Source of the DNA: Gluconacetobacter dulcium
GTDB lineage: Bacteria; Pseudomonadota; Alphaproteobacteria; Acetobacterales; Acetobacteraceae
Direction: 5' to 3'
Assembly: GCF_014174165.1 (NCBI RefSeq)
Contig: NZ_JABEQN010000002.1
Coordinates: 216,411-280,410, forward strand
DNA: 64,000 nucleotides
Shown: one piece after another, positions 12,108 to 21,027 of the stretch
Layout of the letters: each line of letters begins with the position of its first letter
Numbering within the stretch: the first letter of the stretch is position 1
The notes under the pieces: generated by a model
Seen by the model: the letters and a program-made list of their open reading frames with translations, nothing else
The model's database searches: none
What the model was told of the DNA's origin: nothing
Position numbers and translations under genes: made by a program

Positions 12108-13672
12108 CGACCATCGTTCAGACCATTCCCGCCGCGCCGACCCTTGAGGAACGCGAGGCGGCGCTGTCCGCCCTGCGACGGGGAGAGGGCAGCGTGGTCT
12201 GGAGTGTGGAGGCCGCCGATCTGCTGACGCCGGTCTCGGCCTATATGCGCCTGTCCCGGCTGGCCGGCGCGACCGATGCCAGTCCGGCCCGCAACGCCTT
12301 TCTGCTGGAAAGCGTCGAGGGCGGGGTGGCGCGGGGCCGCTATTCGGTGATCGGCCTGCTGCCGGACCTGATCTGGCGCTGCCATGACGGGAAGGCGGCG
12401 GTCAATCGTGCGCCCGACCGTGATTCTGCCGGTTTCGTCCCGGTTGCGGAGGCGCCGCTGGATTCGCTGCGCGCGATCATCCGCGACAGCCGGATGGGGT
12501 TGCCGGCGGGGCTGCCGCCGATGACGGCCGGCCTGTTCGGCTATCTGGGATACGACATGGTGCGGCAGATGGAGCATCTGCCCGACAGCCCGCCCGACGA
12601 TCTGGACCTGCCCGAGGGGGTGATGATCCGCCCCGGCCTGTTCGCCATCTTCGACACGGTGCGGGACGAACTGATCCTGACGGCGCCGGTGCGCCCGAGC
12701 CCGGACCGCGCGCCCGAACAGGTGTGGCAGGCGGCGGAAGACCTGATCGCGCTGGCGCGGCGGACGCTGTCGGAGCCGTTGGCGCTGCATGAGACCCGGC
12801 CGGATTATACCGGCCCGCTGGAGCCGCCGCGCTCGAACTTCACGCGCGAGGCGTTCTGCGCGATGGTTCGGCGCATCCAGGACTATATCGCGGCCGGCGA
12901 TGCGTTTCAGGTCGTGCCCAGCCAGCGTTTCTCGACCCGGTTCACCCTGCCGCCGCTGGCGCTGTATCGGTCGCTGCGCCGCATCAACCCCGCGCCGTTC
13001 CTGTTCCACCTGGCCTTCGACGGGTTCACGCTCGTCGGGTCGTCGCCCGAGATCCTGGTGCGCCTGCGCGAGGGGCGGATGACGGTGCGGCCGCTGGCCG
13101 GCACCCGGCCTCGTGGCCGCACGGCGGAGGAGGATCTGGCGCTGGAGCGGGATCTGCTGGCCGACCCCAAGGAACTGGCCGAGCATCTGATGCTGATCGA
13201 TCTGGGCCGCAACGATGTCGGGCGGGTCTGCGCGGTCGGCAGCGTGAAGGTGACGGAGAAATTCGTGATCGAGCGGTTCAGCCACGTCATGCATATCTCG
13301 TCGAATGTCGAAGGCGCGTTGCGGCCGGGGCTGGAGGCGCTGGATGCGCTGGTCGCGGGTTTTCCCGCCGGCACGCTGACCGGGGCGCCGAAGATCCGGG
13401 CGATGGAGATCATCGACGAGGTCGAGCCGACCCGCCGCGCCACCTATGCCGGCTGCATCGGCTATTTCGGTGCGAATGGCGAAATGGATACCTGCATCGG
13501 GTTGCGGATGGCCGTGGTCAAGGACGGGCAGATGCATGTGCAGGCCGGGTGCGGCGTGGTCGCCGACAGCGTGCCCGATGCGGAATACGAGGAAACCCAG
13601 CACAAGGCCCGCGCGTTGTTCCGCGCGGCCGAAGCGGCGGTGCGGTTCGCGCGCGGAGGCAATGCGGACTGA
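12104..13672 (+). CDS. trpE: Anthranilate synthase component I
   Basis: The 522-residue product makes anthranilate from chorismate with ammonia supplied by TrpG. The start is GTG, overlapping the ppiD stop. The N-terminal NAFLLESVEGG motif is the tryptophan feedback site. The C-terminal chorismate-binding domain has LMLIDLGRNDVGRV, GTLTGAPKIRAMEIIDE, GYFGANGEMDTCIGLR and QAGCGVVADSVPDAEYEET. It is separated from trpG by a 143-bp AT-richer gap, so trpG may have its own promoter. Confidence 0.97.
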   Translation: MTTIVQTIPAAPTLEEREAALSALRRGEGSVVWSVEAADLLTPVSAYMRLSRLAGATDASPARNAFLLESVEGGVARGRYSVIGLLPDLIWRCHDGKAAVNRAPDRDSAGFVPVAEAPLDSLRAIIRDSRMGLPAGLPPMTAGLFGYLGYDMVRQMEHLPDSPPDDLDLPEGVMIRPGLFAIFDTVRDELILTAPVRPSPDRAPEQVWQAAEDLIALARRTLSEPLALHETRPDYTGPLEPPRSNFTREAFCAMVRRIQDYIAAGDAFQVVPSQRFSTRFTLPPLALYRSLRRINPAPFLFHLAFDGFTLVGSSPEILVRLREGRMTVRPLAGTRPRGRTAEEDLALERDLLADPKELAEHLMLIDLGRNDVGRVCAVGSVKVTEKFVIERFSHVMHISSNVEGALRPGLEALDALVAGFPAGTLTGAPKIRAMEIIDEVEPTRRATYAGCIGYFGANGEMDTCIGLRMAVVKDGQMHVQAGCGVVADSVPDAEYEETQHKARALFRAAEAAVRFARGGNAD

Positions 13673-13815
13673 CCGCACTGTCTATTTTGTTATAAAATTA
13701 TACGTTCTCGCCCGATGTTCGTAACAAACGATCCAATTTTGGACGGTACGTATTATTTCGATGAAATTCTGAACTGTTGTTTGACCGGGCTGGAACAGCA
13801 GGCCATCATGTCGCC

Positions 13816-14412
13816 ATGATCCTGCTGATCGATAATTACGACAGTTTCACCTTCAATCTCGTCCATTATCTGGGCGATCTGGGGGAACGGTGCGACGTAC
13901 GGCGCAACGATGCGCTGACGGTTGACGAGGCAATGGCGCTGAAGCCCGAGGCAATCGTCCTGTCGCCCGGCCCGCGTTCGCCGAACGAAGCCGGGATCTG
14001 CTGCGACCTGATCCGCCGCGCGGCGGGTCATGTACCGATTTTCGGCGTCTGCCTGGGGCATCAGGCCATCGGGCAGGTCTTCGGCGGCACTGTGGTCCGG
14101 GCACCGGTGCCCATGCATGGCAAGGTCAGCCCGGTCTTTCATGATGGCAGTGGCGTGTTCGAAGGGTTGCCCGATCCCTTTATGGCGACCCGCTATCACA
14201 GCCTGACGGTCGAACCCGGTACGCTGCCGCCCGACCTTGTGGCCACGGCGCATACCGAGGATGGGGTGATCATGGGGCTTCGCCACCGGACGCTGCCGGT
14301 GTTTGGCGTCCAGTTTCATCCCGAGAGTATCGCGTCGGAGCATGGGCACGCCATTCTGGCCAATTTTCTGGCGATCGCGCGCGGCCTCAATACGCCGCGA
14401 AAGGCGGCCTGA
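13816..14412 (+). CDS. trpG: Anthranilate synthase component II (glutamine amidotransferase)
   Basis: The 198-residue class I amidotransferase supplies ammonia to TrpE. The nucleophile is Cys79 ([11 protein letters not shown]), with the conserved histidine and glutamate in GVQFHPESI. The ATG at 13816 ([15 protein letters not shown]) is the usual start; the longer open frame upstream lacks similarity. It may also serve para-aminobenzoate synthesis, as shared TrpG/PabA subunits do, but no pabB is in view. trpD follows after 6 bp. Confidence 0.96.
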   Translation: MILLIDNYDSFTFNLVHYLGDLGERCDVRRNDALTVDEAMALKPEAIVLSPGPRSPNEAGICCDLIRRAAGHVPIFGVCLGHQAIGQVFGGTVVRAPVPMHGKVSPVFHDGSGVFEGLPDPFMATRYHSLTVEPGTLPPDLVATAHTEDGVIMGLRHRTLPVFGVQFHPESIASEHGHAILANFLAIARGLNTPRKAA

Positions 14413-14418
14413 CAGAAG

Positions 14419-15534
14419 ATGGATGGCACGCCGGCCCTGACTGTCGCCCCGACCGACGCCTTCAGGGCCATTCTGAACCGGCTGGCGGTTGGGGAAACCC
14501 TGAACGAGGCCGATGCCGAACAGGCGTTCGGCCTGATTATGGATGGCGGCATCCCGGACATGCTGATCGCGGCGTTTCTGATGGCGCTGCGGGTGCGGGG
14601 CGAGCAGCGGGCCGAGTTGCTGGGCGCCGTGCGCGCCGTGCGGTCGCGCATGCGGCGAGTGGCGCCGGTACCGGCGGGCACGATCGATGTCTGCGGAACC
14701 GGCGGTGACGGGCTGGGAACGCTGAATATCTCGACCGCCGTTGCCTTCGTGCTGGCGGCGCTGGGGGTGCCGGTGGCCAAGCACGGCAACAAGGCGCTGT
14801 CGTCGCGATCGGGGGCGACCGATGTGCTGGGTGCGCTGGGCGTGGCGGTGTCGGACGATCCGGCCGTGATCGCGGCGCGGCTGAACGAGGGGGGGCTGGC
14901 TTTCATGGCGGCCCCATCGCACCATCCGGCCATGCGCTTCGCCGCACCCGCGCGTTCGGCGCTGGGGATGCGGACGCTGTTCAACCTGATCGGCCCGCTG
15001 TGCAATCCGGCCGGCGTGACGCGCCAACTGGTCGGGGTGTTCGATCGGGCGTGGCTGCGGCCGGTCGTGGAGACGTTGCAGCTTCTGGGCTCGGAGTGCG
15101 CATGGGCCGTCCATGGCACATGCGGCGTGGGGCAGGGCGTTGATGAACTGACGCTGGCCGGCCCCACGGCGATCGTGGCTTTGCAGGACGGCGTTCTGTA
15201 TGATTTCGTGCTGGAACCCGGCGATGCCGGTTTGCCCCATGCACCGATTTCGGCGATTGCGGGCGGAGGGCCTGCGGAGAACGCCGCCGCCCTGGAAGAA
15301 TTGCTGGCCGGTGCCCGCGGAGCCTATCGCGACACGGTTCTGCTGAACACGGCGGCAGCGCTGCATGTGGCCGGACGTGGGGGCATTCTGAAAGAAGGGA
15401 AAGTGCAGCCCGCCTCTCTGCGGGCATTGGTCGCCGAGGCGGCCCGTGTTCTGGATGACGGGTCTGCACTGGCTGTCTTGAAATCCGCGCGCGCCGGCAG
15501 GCCGTCCGTGCGGGACGAATTCATACAGGGTTGA
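14419..15534 (+). CDS. trpD: Anthranilate phosphoribosyltransferase
   Basis: The 371-residue product transfers phosphoribose from PRPP to anthranilate. The glycine-rich PRPP loop CGTGGDGLGTLNIST, the KHGNKALSSRSGATDVLEALG-like segment and the FNLIGPLCNPA motif are intact. It is slightly longer than the usual 330-350 residues because of the N-terminal extension MDGTPALTVAPTDA; a later start is possible. Its stop lies next to the trpC start. Confidence 0.96.
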   Translation: MDGTPALTVAPTDAFRAILNRLAVGETLNEADAEQAFGLIMDGGIPDMLIAAFLMALRVRGEQRAELLGAVRAVRSRMRRVAPVPAGTIDVCGTGGDGLGTLNISTAVAFVLAALGVPVAKHGNKALSSRSGATDVLGALGVAVSDDPAVIAARLNEGGLAFMAAPSHHPAMRFAAPARSALGMRTLFNLIGPLCNPAGVTRQLVGVFDRAWLRPVVETLQLLGSECAWAVHGTCGVGQGVDELTLAGPTAIVALQDGVLYDFVLEPGDAGLPHAPISAIAGGGPAENAAALEELLAGARGAYRDTVLLNTAAALHVAGRGGILKEGKVQPASLRALVAEAARVLDDGSALAVLKSARAGRPSVRDEFIQG

Positions 15535-15536
15535 TC

Positions 15537-16397
15537 ATGAACGATACCGCGACGAATCCCGCTCAGAACGAGTGCGGCACCGCCTCGGACCCGGATGGAC
15601 TTCCGGATGTCCTTGCGCGCATCTGCGCCCGGACCAGGGTCGATGTCGCGCAACGGGCGACCGTGACGCCTCTGAAGGAGGTCACGGCCCGCGCTCGCGA
15701 AGTCAGCACGCCCACCCGTGGTTTCGGCCAGGCGCTGAAACAGCGGACGGCCGACCGCCAGATCGGGTTGATCGCGGAAATCAAGAAAGCTTCGCCCTCG
15801 GCGGGCATTCTGCGCGTCGACTACGATCCGGCGGGTATCGCCGCCGAATATGAAAAGGCTGGAGCCGCCTGCATCTCGGTGCTGACCGAGGGGTCGTGCT
15901 TTCATGGCTGCACGGAAGATCTGCAACGGGTGCGCGATGCCTGTTCGCTGCCGATCCTGCGCAAGGATTTCATTCTCGACCCCTGGCAGGTACATGAAAG
16001 CCGCATCATCGGCGCGGATTGCGTGCTGCTGATCCTGGCGGTCCTCACCGACAGCGAGGCTGCCGAACTGCTGGATATCGCGCGTGGACTGGATATGGAC
16101 GTTCTGGTCGAGGTGCATGACGAGGCCGAACTGAACCGGGCGCTGGCGCTGGATACGTCGCTGATCGGAATCAATAACCGCAACCTCAAGACATTGAAGA
16201 CGGACCTTGAGACGACGCTTCAGCTTGCGCCGCTGGTGCCGCCGGATCGGATCGTGGTGTCCGAGAGCGGGATCGGTACGCATGATGACGTCATGCGGCT
16301 CAACGCCATCGGGGCCAGTGGTTTTCTGGTGGGCGAAAGCCTGCTGCGCAATCCCTCGCCGGGCGCGGCGGCCCGCGTCCTGCTGGGTGATGCCTGA
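15537..16397 (+). CDS. trpC: Indole-3-glycerol phosphate synthase
   Basis: The 286-residue TIM-barrel enzyme closes the indole ring. Motifs are EIKKASPSAG, the LRKDFILDPWQV segment with the catalytic lysine, GINNRNLKT and VSESGI. The ATG at 15537 is preferred; a TTG at 15531 overlapping the trpD stop would add two residues. About 20 residues before the barrel are poorly conserved. Three bases separate it from moaC. Confidence 0.96.
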   Translation: MNDTATNPAQNECGTASDPDGLPDVLARICARTRVDVAQRATVTPLKEVTARAREVSTPTRGFGQALKQRTADRQIGLIAEIKKASPSAGILRVDYDPAGIAAEYEKAGAACISVLTEGSCFHGCTEDLQRVRDACSLPILRKDFILDPWQVHESRIIGADCVLLILAVLTDSEAAELLDIARGLDMDVLVEVHDEAELNRALALDTSLIGINNRNLKTLKTDLETTLQLAPLVPPDRIVVSESGIGTHDDVMRLNAIGASGFLVGESLLRNPSPGAAARVLLGDA

Positions 16398-16400
16398 ATC

Positions 16401-16910
16401 GTGCCGGTTGTGGGTGATCTGACGCATCTCGACGCGAACGGCCATGCCGTGATGGTGGATGTCGCCGGCAAGCCGGTGACCGAACGGCAGGCCGTCGCGC
16501 GGGGGCTGGTGACGATGCGGCCCGAAACGCTGGGGCTGATTCTCTCCGGCGGCATGAAGAAGGGCGATGTGCTGGCGGTTGCCCGGATTGCGGGCATCAT
16601 GGCGGCGAAGAAGACCTCGGACCTCATTCCGCTCTGCCACGCGCTGGCCCTGAGTTCCGTGCGCATGGAATTGACGCCTGCCGGGGATGGCAGCGGGATC
16701 GAGATCGAGGCCAGTGTCGGCACGACCGCCCAGACCGGGGTGGAGATGGAGGCCCTGACGGCGGTCAGCGTCTGTGCGCTGACCCTTTACGACATGTGCA
16801 AGGCGGTGGACCGGGACATGACGATCAGCCATGTCCGCCTGATCCATAAATCCGGTGGACGATCCGGGCCGTATCAGCGGGCAGAAGTGCCAGCGGCCGC
16901 ATCGGAATAG
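16401..16910 (+). CDS. moaC: Cyclic pyranopterin monophosphate synthase MoaC
   Basis: The 169-residue product starts at GTG, 3 bp after the trpC stop. MoaC converts the MoaA product to cyclic pyranopterin monophosphate in molybdenum cofactor synthesis. Visible motifs are [51 protein letters not shown] and the C-terminal IHKSGGRSG. It ends the trpGDC-moaC run. Here moeA and lexA, which follow it in many relatives, lie elsewhere in the window. Confidence 0.95.
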   Translation: MPVVGDLTHLDANGHAVMVDVAGKPVTERQAVARGLVTMRPETLGLILSGGMKKGDVLAVARIAGIMAAKKTSDLIPLCHALALSSVRMELTPAGDGSGIEIEASVGTTAQTGVEMEALTAVSVCALTLYDMCKAVDRDMTISHVRLIHKSGGRSGPYQRAEVPAAASE

Positions 16911-16949
16911 GGTGGTGCCTGGGCAGGTTCGTCCGTGCGGGGCGTCTGG

Positions 16950-18368
16950 TCAGGCATTTGCGGCCGGCTGAAAGAAGAAGCCGCTCTGCGGCATCGCGCG
17001 GTGTTCGCAATCGGCGCGGACGCACGACCGGCAGCCGGGGCCGATCGAGATGAATGTGCGCGGATCGTGCAGGTTGAGCATCGACGAATAGACGACTTCG
17101 TCCGCGTGGGCGACGGAGCAGCCCAGGACGATCGCGCGTTTCGGCTGGCGGTCGAAGAATGACTGCGGGTGGGAGAGAACCGCCCGCGCCACGCTGATGA
17201 ACAGGCCGCCTTCGGTATCCTGCGAAATCTGGATGATCAGCTTGCCGGCGGCGGAGAAGCTTTCGAAGACGTTCCAGCGTGGACACAGCGCCCCGAAACG
17301 GGCGCGGCTGAAACGGTTGGCGCTGTAGCTTTTCAGTACATTCCCCGCCACATCCGCCTTGATGAAATAGAACGGAACCCCTTCCGCGCCCGGACGCTGG
17401 AGGGACGAGAGCCGCTGGCATACCTGCTCGTAACTGGCCGAGAAGGTCGTTTGCAGGCAATCGATATCGTGCTTGAACGCCTTGGCCTTCGCCGCGAACA
17501 ATTCATACGGCATCATGAGCCCGCCCGCGAAATAATTGGCCATTGCGGCACGGGCGATCGAACGGGTGTTCTCGTCGGACAGGAGCGGGTGACGGGCGGC
17601 CTCGTCGATCAGCGTGGAATATCCCAGATGGGCGATCAGCCGGGCCATGCAGAATGTCCGGGTCGGGCCGGACAGGCCGGGGACGAAACGGGCGGTTTTT
17701 TCGCTGCTGTCGAAATGGCAGGGGCTGCTGTTGGCGATGACGGGCGCGATGGTCGTCGTGGAGACCGTGACGCCGAAGCGATCGCGAAGATGGCGTTCCA
17801 GCCCTGTTCCGATCGTGTCGGTATCCAGCCGGGCGGTTTCGTACAATTGTTCGGCAGTGCGGTCGAGCGTGTCGAAATAGTTTCGCTCCGCCTGCACCCA
17901 GTCGCCGACGATCTCGTAGGCCGAGGAGAGTTTGGACCATGCCGAGGCGCGCTCGGCTTCCGTCCGTTTGTCGGGCTGAATCTCGGTGCCCTGTTCGTGC
18001 ATGGTTCTGACCGAACGATAGAGTTCGAGAAACATCTTCACGAAAGCGGGATTGTCCCTGATCGCGCCATGGATCTCGCGCTCCGGCAGCGATGAGCGGA
18101 ACATCGGGTCGCTGGAGGCTTCCCGCAGGAGCCGGAGCATCCGGATTTCACCGTCATCGCCGAAATAGCTCGGGGCGACGGAGAACATGTCGCATAGCGC
18201 CATAAGCAGCCGGCTAGGGACCGGCTTGGCGTTGTTTTCGATCTGATTGAGGTAACTGGCGGAAATGGCCAGGCGCTGGGCCATCATCCTCTGCGAGATC
18301 GCATTCGCGGTGCGCAGCGCGCGCACCCTGTTACCGCAGAACATCTTTCGGCCGCTGCTGTCGCTCAC
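16950..18368 (-). CDS. ScfR/RamB-like XRE-family regulator (HTH, IrrE-like and DUF2083 domains)
   Basis: The regulator of about 472 residues has an XRE helix-turn-helix in the first 65 residues (VRALRTANAISQRMMAQRLAISASYLNQIE...). A central IrrE/ImmA-like region follows (e.g. MARLIAHLGYSTLIDEAARH), and the C-terminal DUF2083 part has the cysteine cluster GPGCRSCVRADCEHRA. Relatives sense short-chain acyl-CoA status and control acetate, propionate or glyoxylate metabolism. The GTG at 18368 is chosen because CGGAG lies 5-6 nt upstream. It is divergent from pdhA over 271 bp, so pdh or the gene itself is a plausible target. Confidence 0.83.
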   Translation of the reverse strand: MSDSSGRKMFCGNRVRALRTANAISQRMMAQRLAISASYLNQIENNAKPVPSRLLMALCDMFSVAPSYFGDDGEIRMLRLLREASSDPMFRSSLPEREIHGAIRDNPAFVKMFLELYRSVRTMHEQGTEIQPDKRTEAERASAWSKLSSAYEIVGDWVQAERNYFDTLDRTAEQLYETARLDTDTIGTGLERHLRDRFGVTVSTTTIAPVIANSSPCHFDSSEKTARFVPGLSGPTRTFCMARLIAHLGYSTLIDEAARHPLLSDENTRSIARAAMANYFAGGLMMPYELFAAKAKAFKHDIDCLQTTFSASYEQVCQRLSSLQRPGAEGVPFYFIKADVAGNVLKSYSANRFSRARFGALCPRWNVFESFSAAGKLIIQISQDTEGGLFISVARAVLSHPQSFFDRQPKRAIVLGCSVAHADEVVYSSMLNLHDPRTFISIGPGCRSCVRADCEHRAMPQSGFFFQPAANA

Positions 18369-18513
18369 GTTCACTCCGTTTACCAAATGCGCTCGGTTTG
18401 TTTCCGACCCTACACCTCTTTCCGCCTTTGAGGACGGCCCCCAGCACGATAAAAAGGTGGCGAAAATCGTAAATCTGCCGTCGGATTTCGCCATTGCCGT
18501 CGCAGGTCGATTT

Positions 18514-18536
18514 ATCGGGAAAGCCGTATTCCCGAT
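18514..18536. promoter_or_regulatory. Inverted repeat in the regulator-pdhA gap
   Basis: The arms ATCGGGAA and TTCCCGAT form a perfect 8-bp inverted repeat with a 7-bp centre, about 100 bp before pdhA. A second, shorter repeat (GGCGAAA at 18459-18465, TTTCGCC at 18486-18492) lies in the same gap. These are candidate operators for the divergent regulator; no binding is known. Confidence 0.45.
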
Positions 18537-18639
18537 CCGTAAACACGGCAAATTGAGTGAACATCATCTGACCGGAGCGCCAGAGAGCGGGGGCATCATC
18601 CCGTTCCGGCGTCGCGGTGCGCAAAAAGGGAGAAAAACC

Positions 18640-19665
18640 ATGGACGATCAAAAACCGTCCGGCACTGACGCGGGCGTTTCCGGCCCAGACCGGAACAATG
18701 CGATCTTCACCACGGACGAACTGAAGCACGCCTTTTACGACATGGTGCTGATCCGCCGGTTCGAGGAACGCGCCGGCCAATTGTACGGCATGGGTCTGAT
18801 CGGCGGCTTCTGCCATCTGTATATCGGCCAGGAAGCCGTGGTCGTCGGCATCCAGACGGAACTGAAACCGGGCGACAAGCTTATTACCTCCTACCGCGAC
18901 CATGGCCAGATGCTGGCCGCCGGGATGGACCCGCGTGGCGTCATGGCCGAGCTGACCGGGCGCGAGGGTGGCTATTCCCGCGGCAAGGGCGGGTCGATGC
19001 ACATGTTCTCGCGCGAGAAGAATTTCTATGGCGGGCACGGGATCGTCGGCGCGCAGGTCGCGCTCGGGATCGGGCTGGCCTTCGCGAACAAATATCGCGG
19101 CACCGACGAGGTTGCGGTCGCCTATTTCGGCGAGGGCGCGTCCAACCAGGGCCAGGTCTATGAGAGCTTCAACCTGGCGGCGCTGCACAAGCTGCCCTGC
19201 GTGTTCGTGATCGAGAACAACCATTACGGCATGGGCACCAGCGTCGAGCGGGCCTCGGCCTCGAAGGCGTTGTGGCGCAATGGCGAGCCCTGGGGGATTC
19301 CGGGGCGCAAGGTCGACGGCATGGATGTGGAAGCCGTGCGGCAGGCGGCGCGCGAGGCGGTCGAATATTGTCGTGCCGGCCAGGGGCCGTTCCTGCTGGA
19401 AATGGCCACCTATCGCTATCGCGGCCATTCCATGTCCGACCCGGCGAAATATCGTCCGCGCAGCGAAGTGGACGAGATGCGCAAGAACCACGACCCGATC
19501 GACCGGGTGCGTCGTGAATTGCTGTCCGTCGGTGTCGATGAGGCGGAACTGAAAGCGATCGAGGACAAGGTGAAGGCAATTGTGGTCGATGCGGCCGATT
19601 TCGCGCAGAGCAGCCCGGAACCCGATCCGTCGGAACTGTGGACCGACGTGCTGGTGGAGGGCTGA
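18640..19665 (+). CDS. pdhA: Pyruvate dehydrogenase E1 component, alpha subunit
   Basis: The 341-residue product is one half of the alpha2beta2 E1 that decarboxylates pyruvate with thiamine diphosphate. The ThDP motif is GEGASNQG...ENNHYG, and the substrate region YRYRGHSMSDPAKYR is intact. The ATG at 18640 is preceded by AAAAGGGAG; the open frame further upstream has no similarity. It is the first gene of pdhA-pdhB-pdhC, and pdhB starts 3 bp after its stop. Confidence 0.96.
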   Translation: MDDQKPSGTDAGVSGPDRNNAIFTTDELKHAFYDMVLIRRFEERAGQLYGMGLIGGFCHLYIGQEAVVVGIQTELKPGDKLITSYRDHGQMLAAGMDPRGVMAELTGREGGYSRGKGGSMHMFSREKNFYGGHGIVGAQVALGIGLAFANKYRGTDEVAVAYFGEGASNQGQVYESFNLAALHKLPCVFVIENNHYGMGTSVERASASKALWRNGEPWGIPGRKVDGMDVEAVRQAAREAVEYCRAGQGPFLLEMATYRYRGHSMSDPAKYRPRSEVDEMRKNHDPIDRVRRELLSVGVDEAELKAIEDKVKAIVVDAADFAQSSPEPDPSELWTDVLVEG

Positions 19666-19668
19666 ACG

Positions 19669-21015
19669 ATGACCACGCAGATCCTGATGCCCGCCCTGTC
19701 GCCGACCATGACCGAGGGCAAGCTGGCCCGCTGGCTGAAGACGCCCGGCGACCATATCGCCGCCGGTGACGTGATCGCCGAGATCGAGACCGACAAGGCG
19801 ACGATGGAAGTCGAAGCCGTCGATGAAGGAACGCTGGGCGACATCCTGGTGCCGGAAGGCACGGAGCATGTCGCGGTGAATACGCCGATCGCGAACCTGC
19901 AATCGGATGGAGCGGAAGCCGCGCCGGCCACCAAGGCCGCTGCGCCGGCCGCGCCGCAGGCCGCACAACAGGCCGCTGCAACCTCGGCCCAGGCCGCGCC
20001 TGCCGCACCGACGGTCGCGCCCGAAAAGGAATGGGGCGAGACGGTCGAGATCACGGTGCGCGAAGCCCTGCGCGACGCCATGGCCGCCGAACTGCGGCGG
20101 GATGAGGACGTGTTCCTGATCGGCGAGGAAGTCGCGCAGTACCAGGGGGCCTACAAGGTCTCGCAGGGGCTGCTGGACGAATTCGGCGAGAAGCGCGTGA
20201 TCGACACGCCGATCACCGAACATGGCTTTACCGGCATGGCCGTGGGTGCCGCGCTGACGGGGCTGAAGCCCATTGTGGAATTCATGACCATGAATTTCGC
20301 GATGCAGGCGATCGACCACATCATCAATTCGGCGGCCAAGACGCGCTATATGTCGGGCGGCCAGATTTCCTGCCCGATCGTGTTCCGTGGCCCGAACGGT
20401 GCCGCCGCCCGCGTGGGCGCCCAGCATTCGCAATGCTATGCGAGCTGGTACGGCCATGTGCCGGGCCTGAAGGTGGTGGCACCCTGGTCGGCGGCCGATG
20501 CCAAGGGGCTGCTGCGGGCCGCGATCCGCGATCCGAACCCGGTGATCGTGCTGGAAAACGAGATCCTGTACGGCCAGAAATTCCCATGCCCGGTCGATGA
20601 TGATTTCATCCTGCCGATCGGCCGCGCCAAGATCGAGCGGGAGGGGACGGATGTGACCATCGTCGCCTTCTCGATCATGGTCGGCACGGCGCTGGAAGCC
20701 GCCGCGATTCTGGCCGAGCAGGGGATTTCGGCCGAAGTGATCAATCTGCGGACCATCCGCCCGCTGGATACCGAGACGATCGTCGCCAGCGTGAAGAAGA
20801 CCAACCGCCTGGTCTGCGTCGAGGAAGGTTGGCCCTTTGCCGGGATCGGCGCGGAAGTGGCGATGCAGGTCATCGAACATGCGTTCGATTATCTCGATGC
20901 GCCGCCTGCGCGGGTCGCCGGGGCCGATGTGCCGATGCCCTTCGCCGCCAATCTGGAAAAGCTGGCCCTCCCGAACCCGACCTGGGTGGTGGATGCGGTC
21001 CGCAAGCTGGTCTGA
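19669..21015 (+). CDS. pdhB: Pyruvate dehydrogenase E1 beta subunit with N-terminal lipoyl domain
   Basis: The 448-residue product has an unusual layout. Residues 1-78 are a biotinyl/lipoyl domain with lipoylatable Lys43 (ETDKATME). An Ala/Pro-rich linker spans about 80-120, then comes the normal E1-beta transketolase-like part (from about 125, [20 protein letters not shown]). Such fusions are known in Sinorhizobium and Zymomonas. The lipoyl part is almost identical in DNA to that of pdhC downstream. Confidence 0.96.
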   Translation: MTTQILMPALSPTMTEGKLARWLKTPGDHIAAGDVIAEIETDKATMEVEAVDEGTLGDILVPEGTEHVAVNTPIANLQSDGAEAAPATKAAAPAAPQAAQQAAATSAQAAPAAPTVAPEKEWGETVEITVREALRDAMAAELRRDEDVFLIGEEVAQYQGAYKVSQGLLDEFGEKRVIDTPITEHGFTGMAVGAALTGLKPIVEFMTMNFAMQAIDHIINSAAKTRYMSGGQISCPIVFRGPNGAAARVGAQHSQCYASWYGHVPGLKVVAPWSAADAKGLLRAAIRDPNPVIVLENEILYGQKFPCPVDDDFILPIGRAKIEREGTDVTIVAFSIMVGTALEAAAILAEQGISAEVINLRTIRPLDTETIVASVKKTNRLVCVEEGWPFAGIGAEVAMQVIEHAFDYLDAPPARVAGADVPMPFAANLEKLALPNPTWVVDAVRKLV

Positions 21016-21027
21016 GGAACGCGCGCC

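Noticed and set aside
13673..13815. Tryptophan attenuator with leader peptide
   Set aside because: No short reading frame with consecutive Trp codons and no alternative-stem plus U-run arrangement were found.
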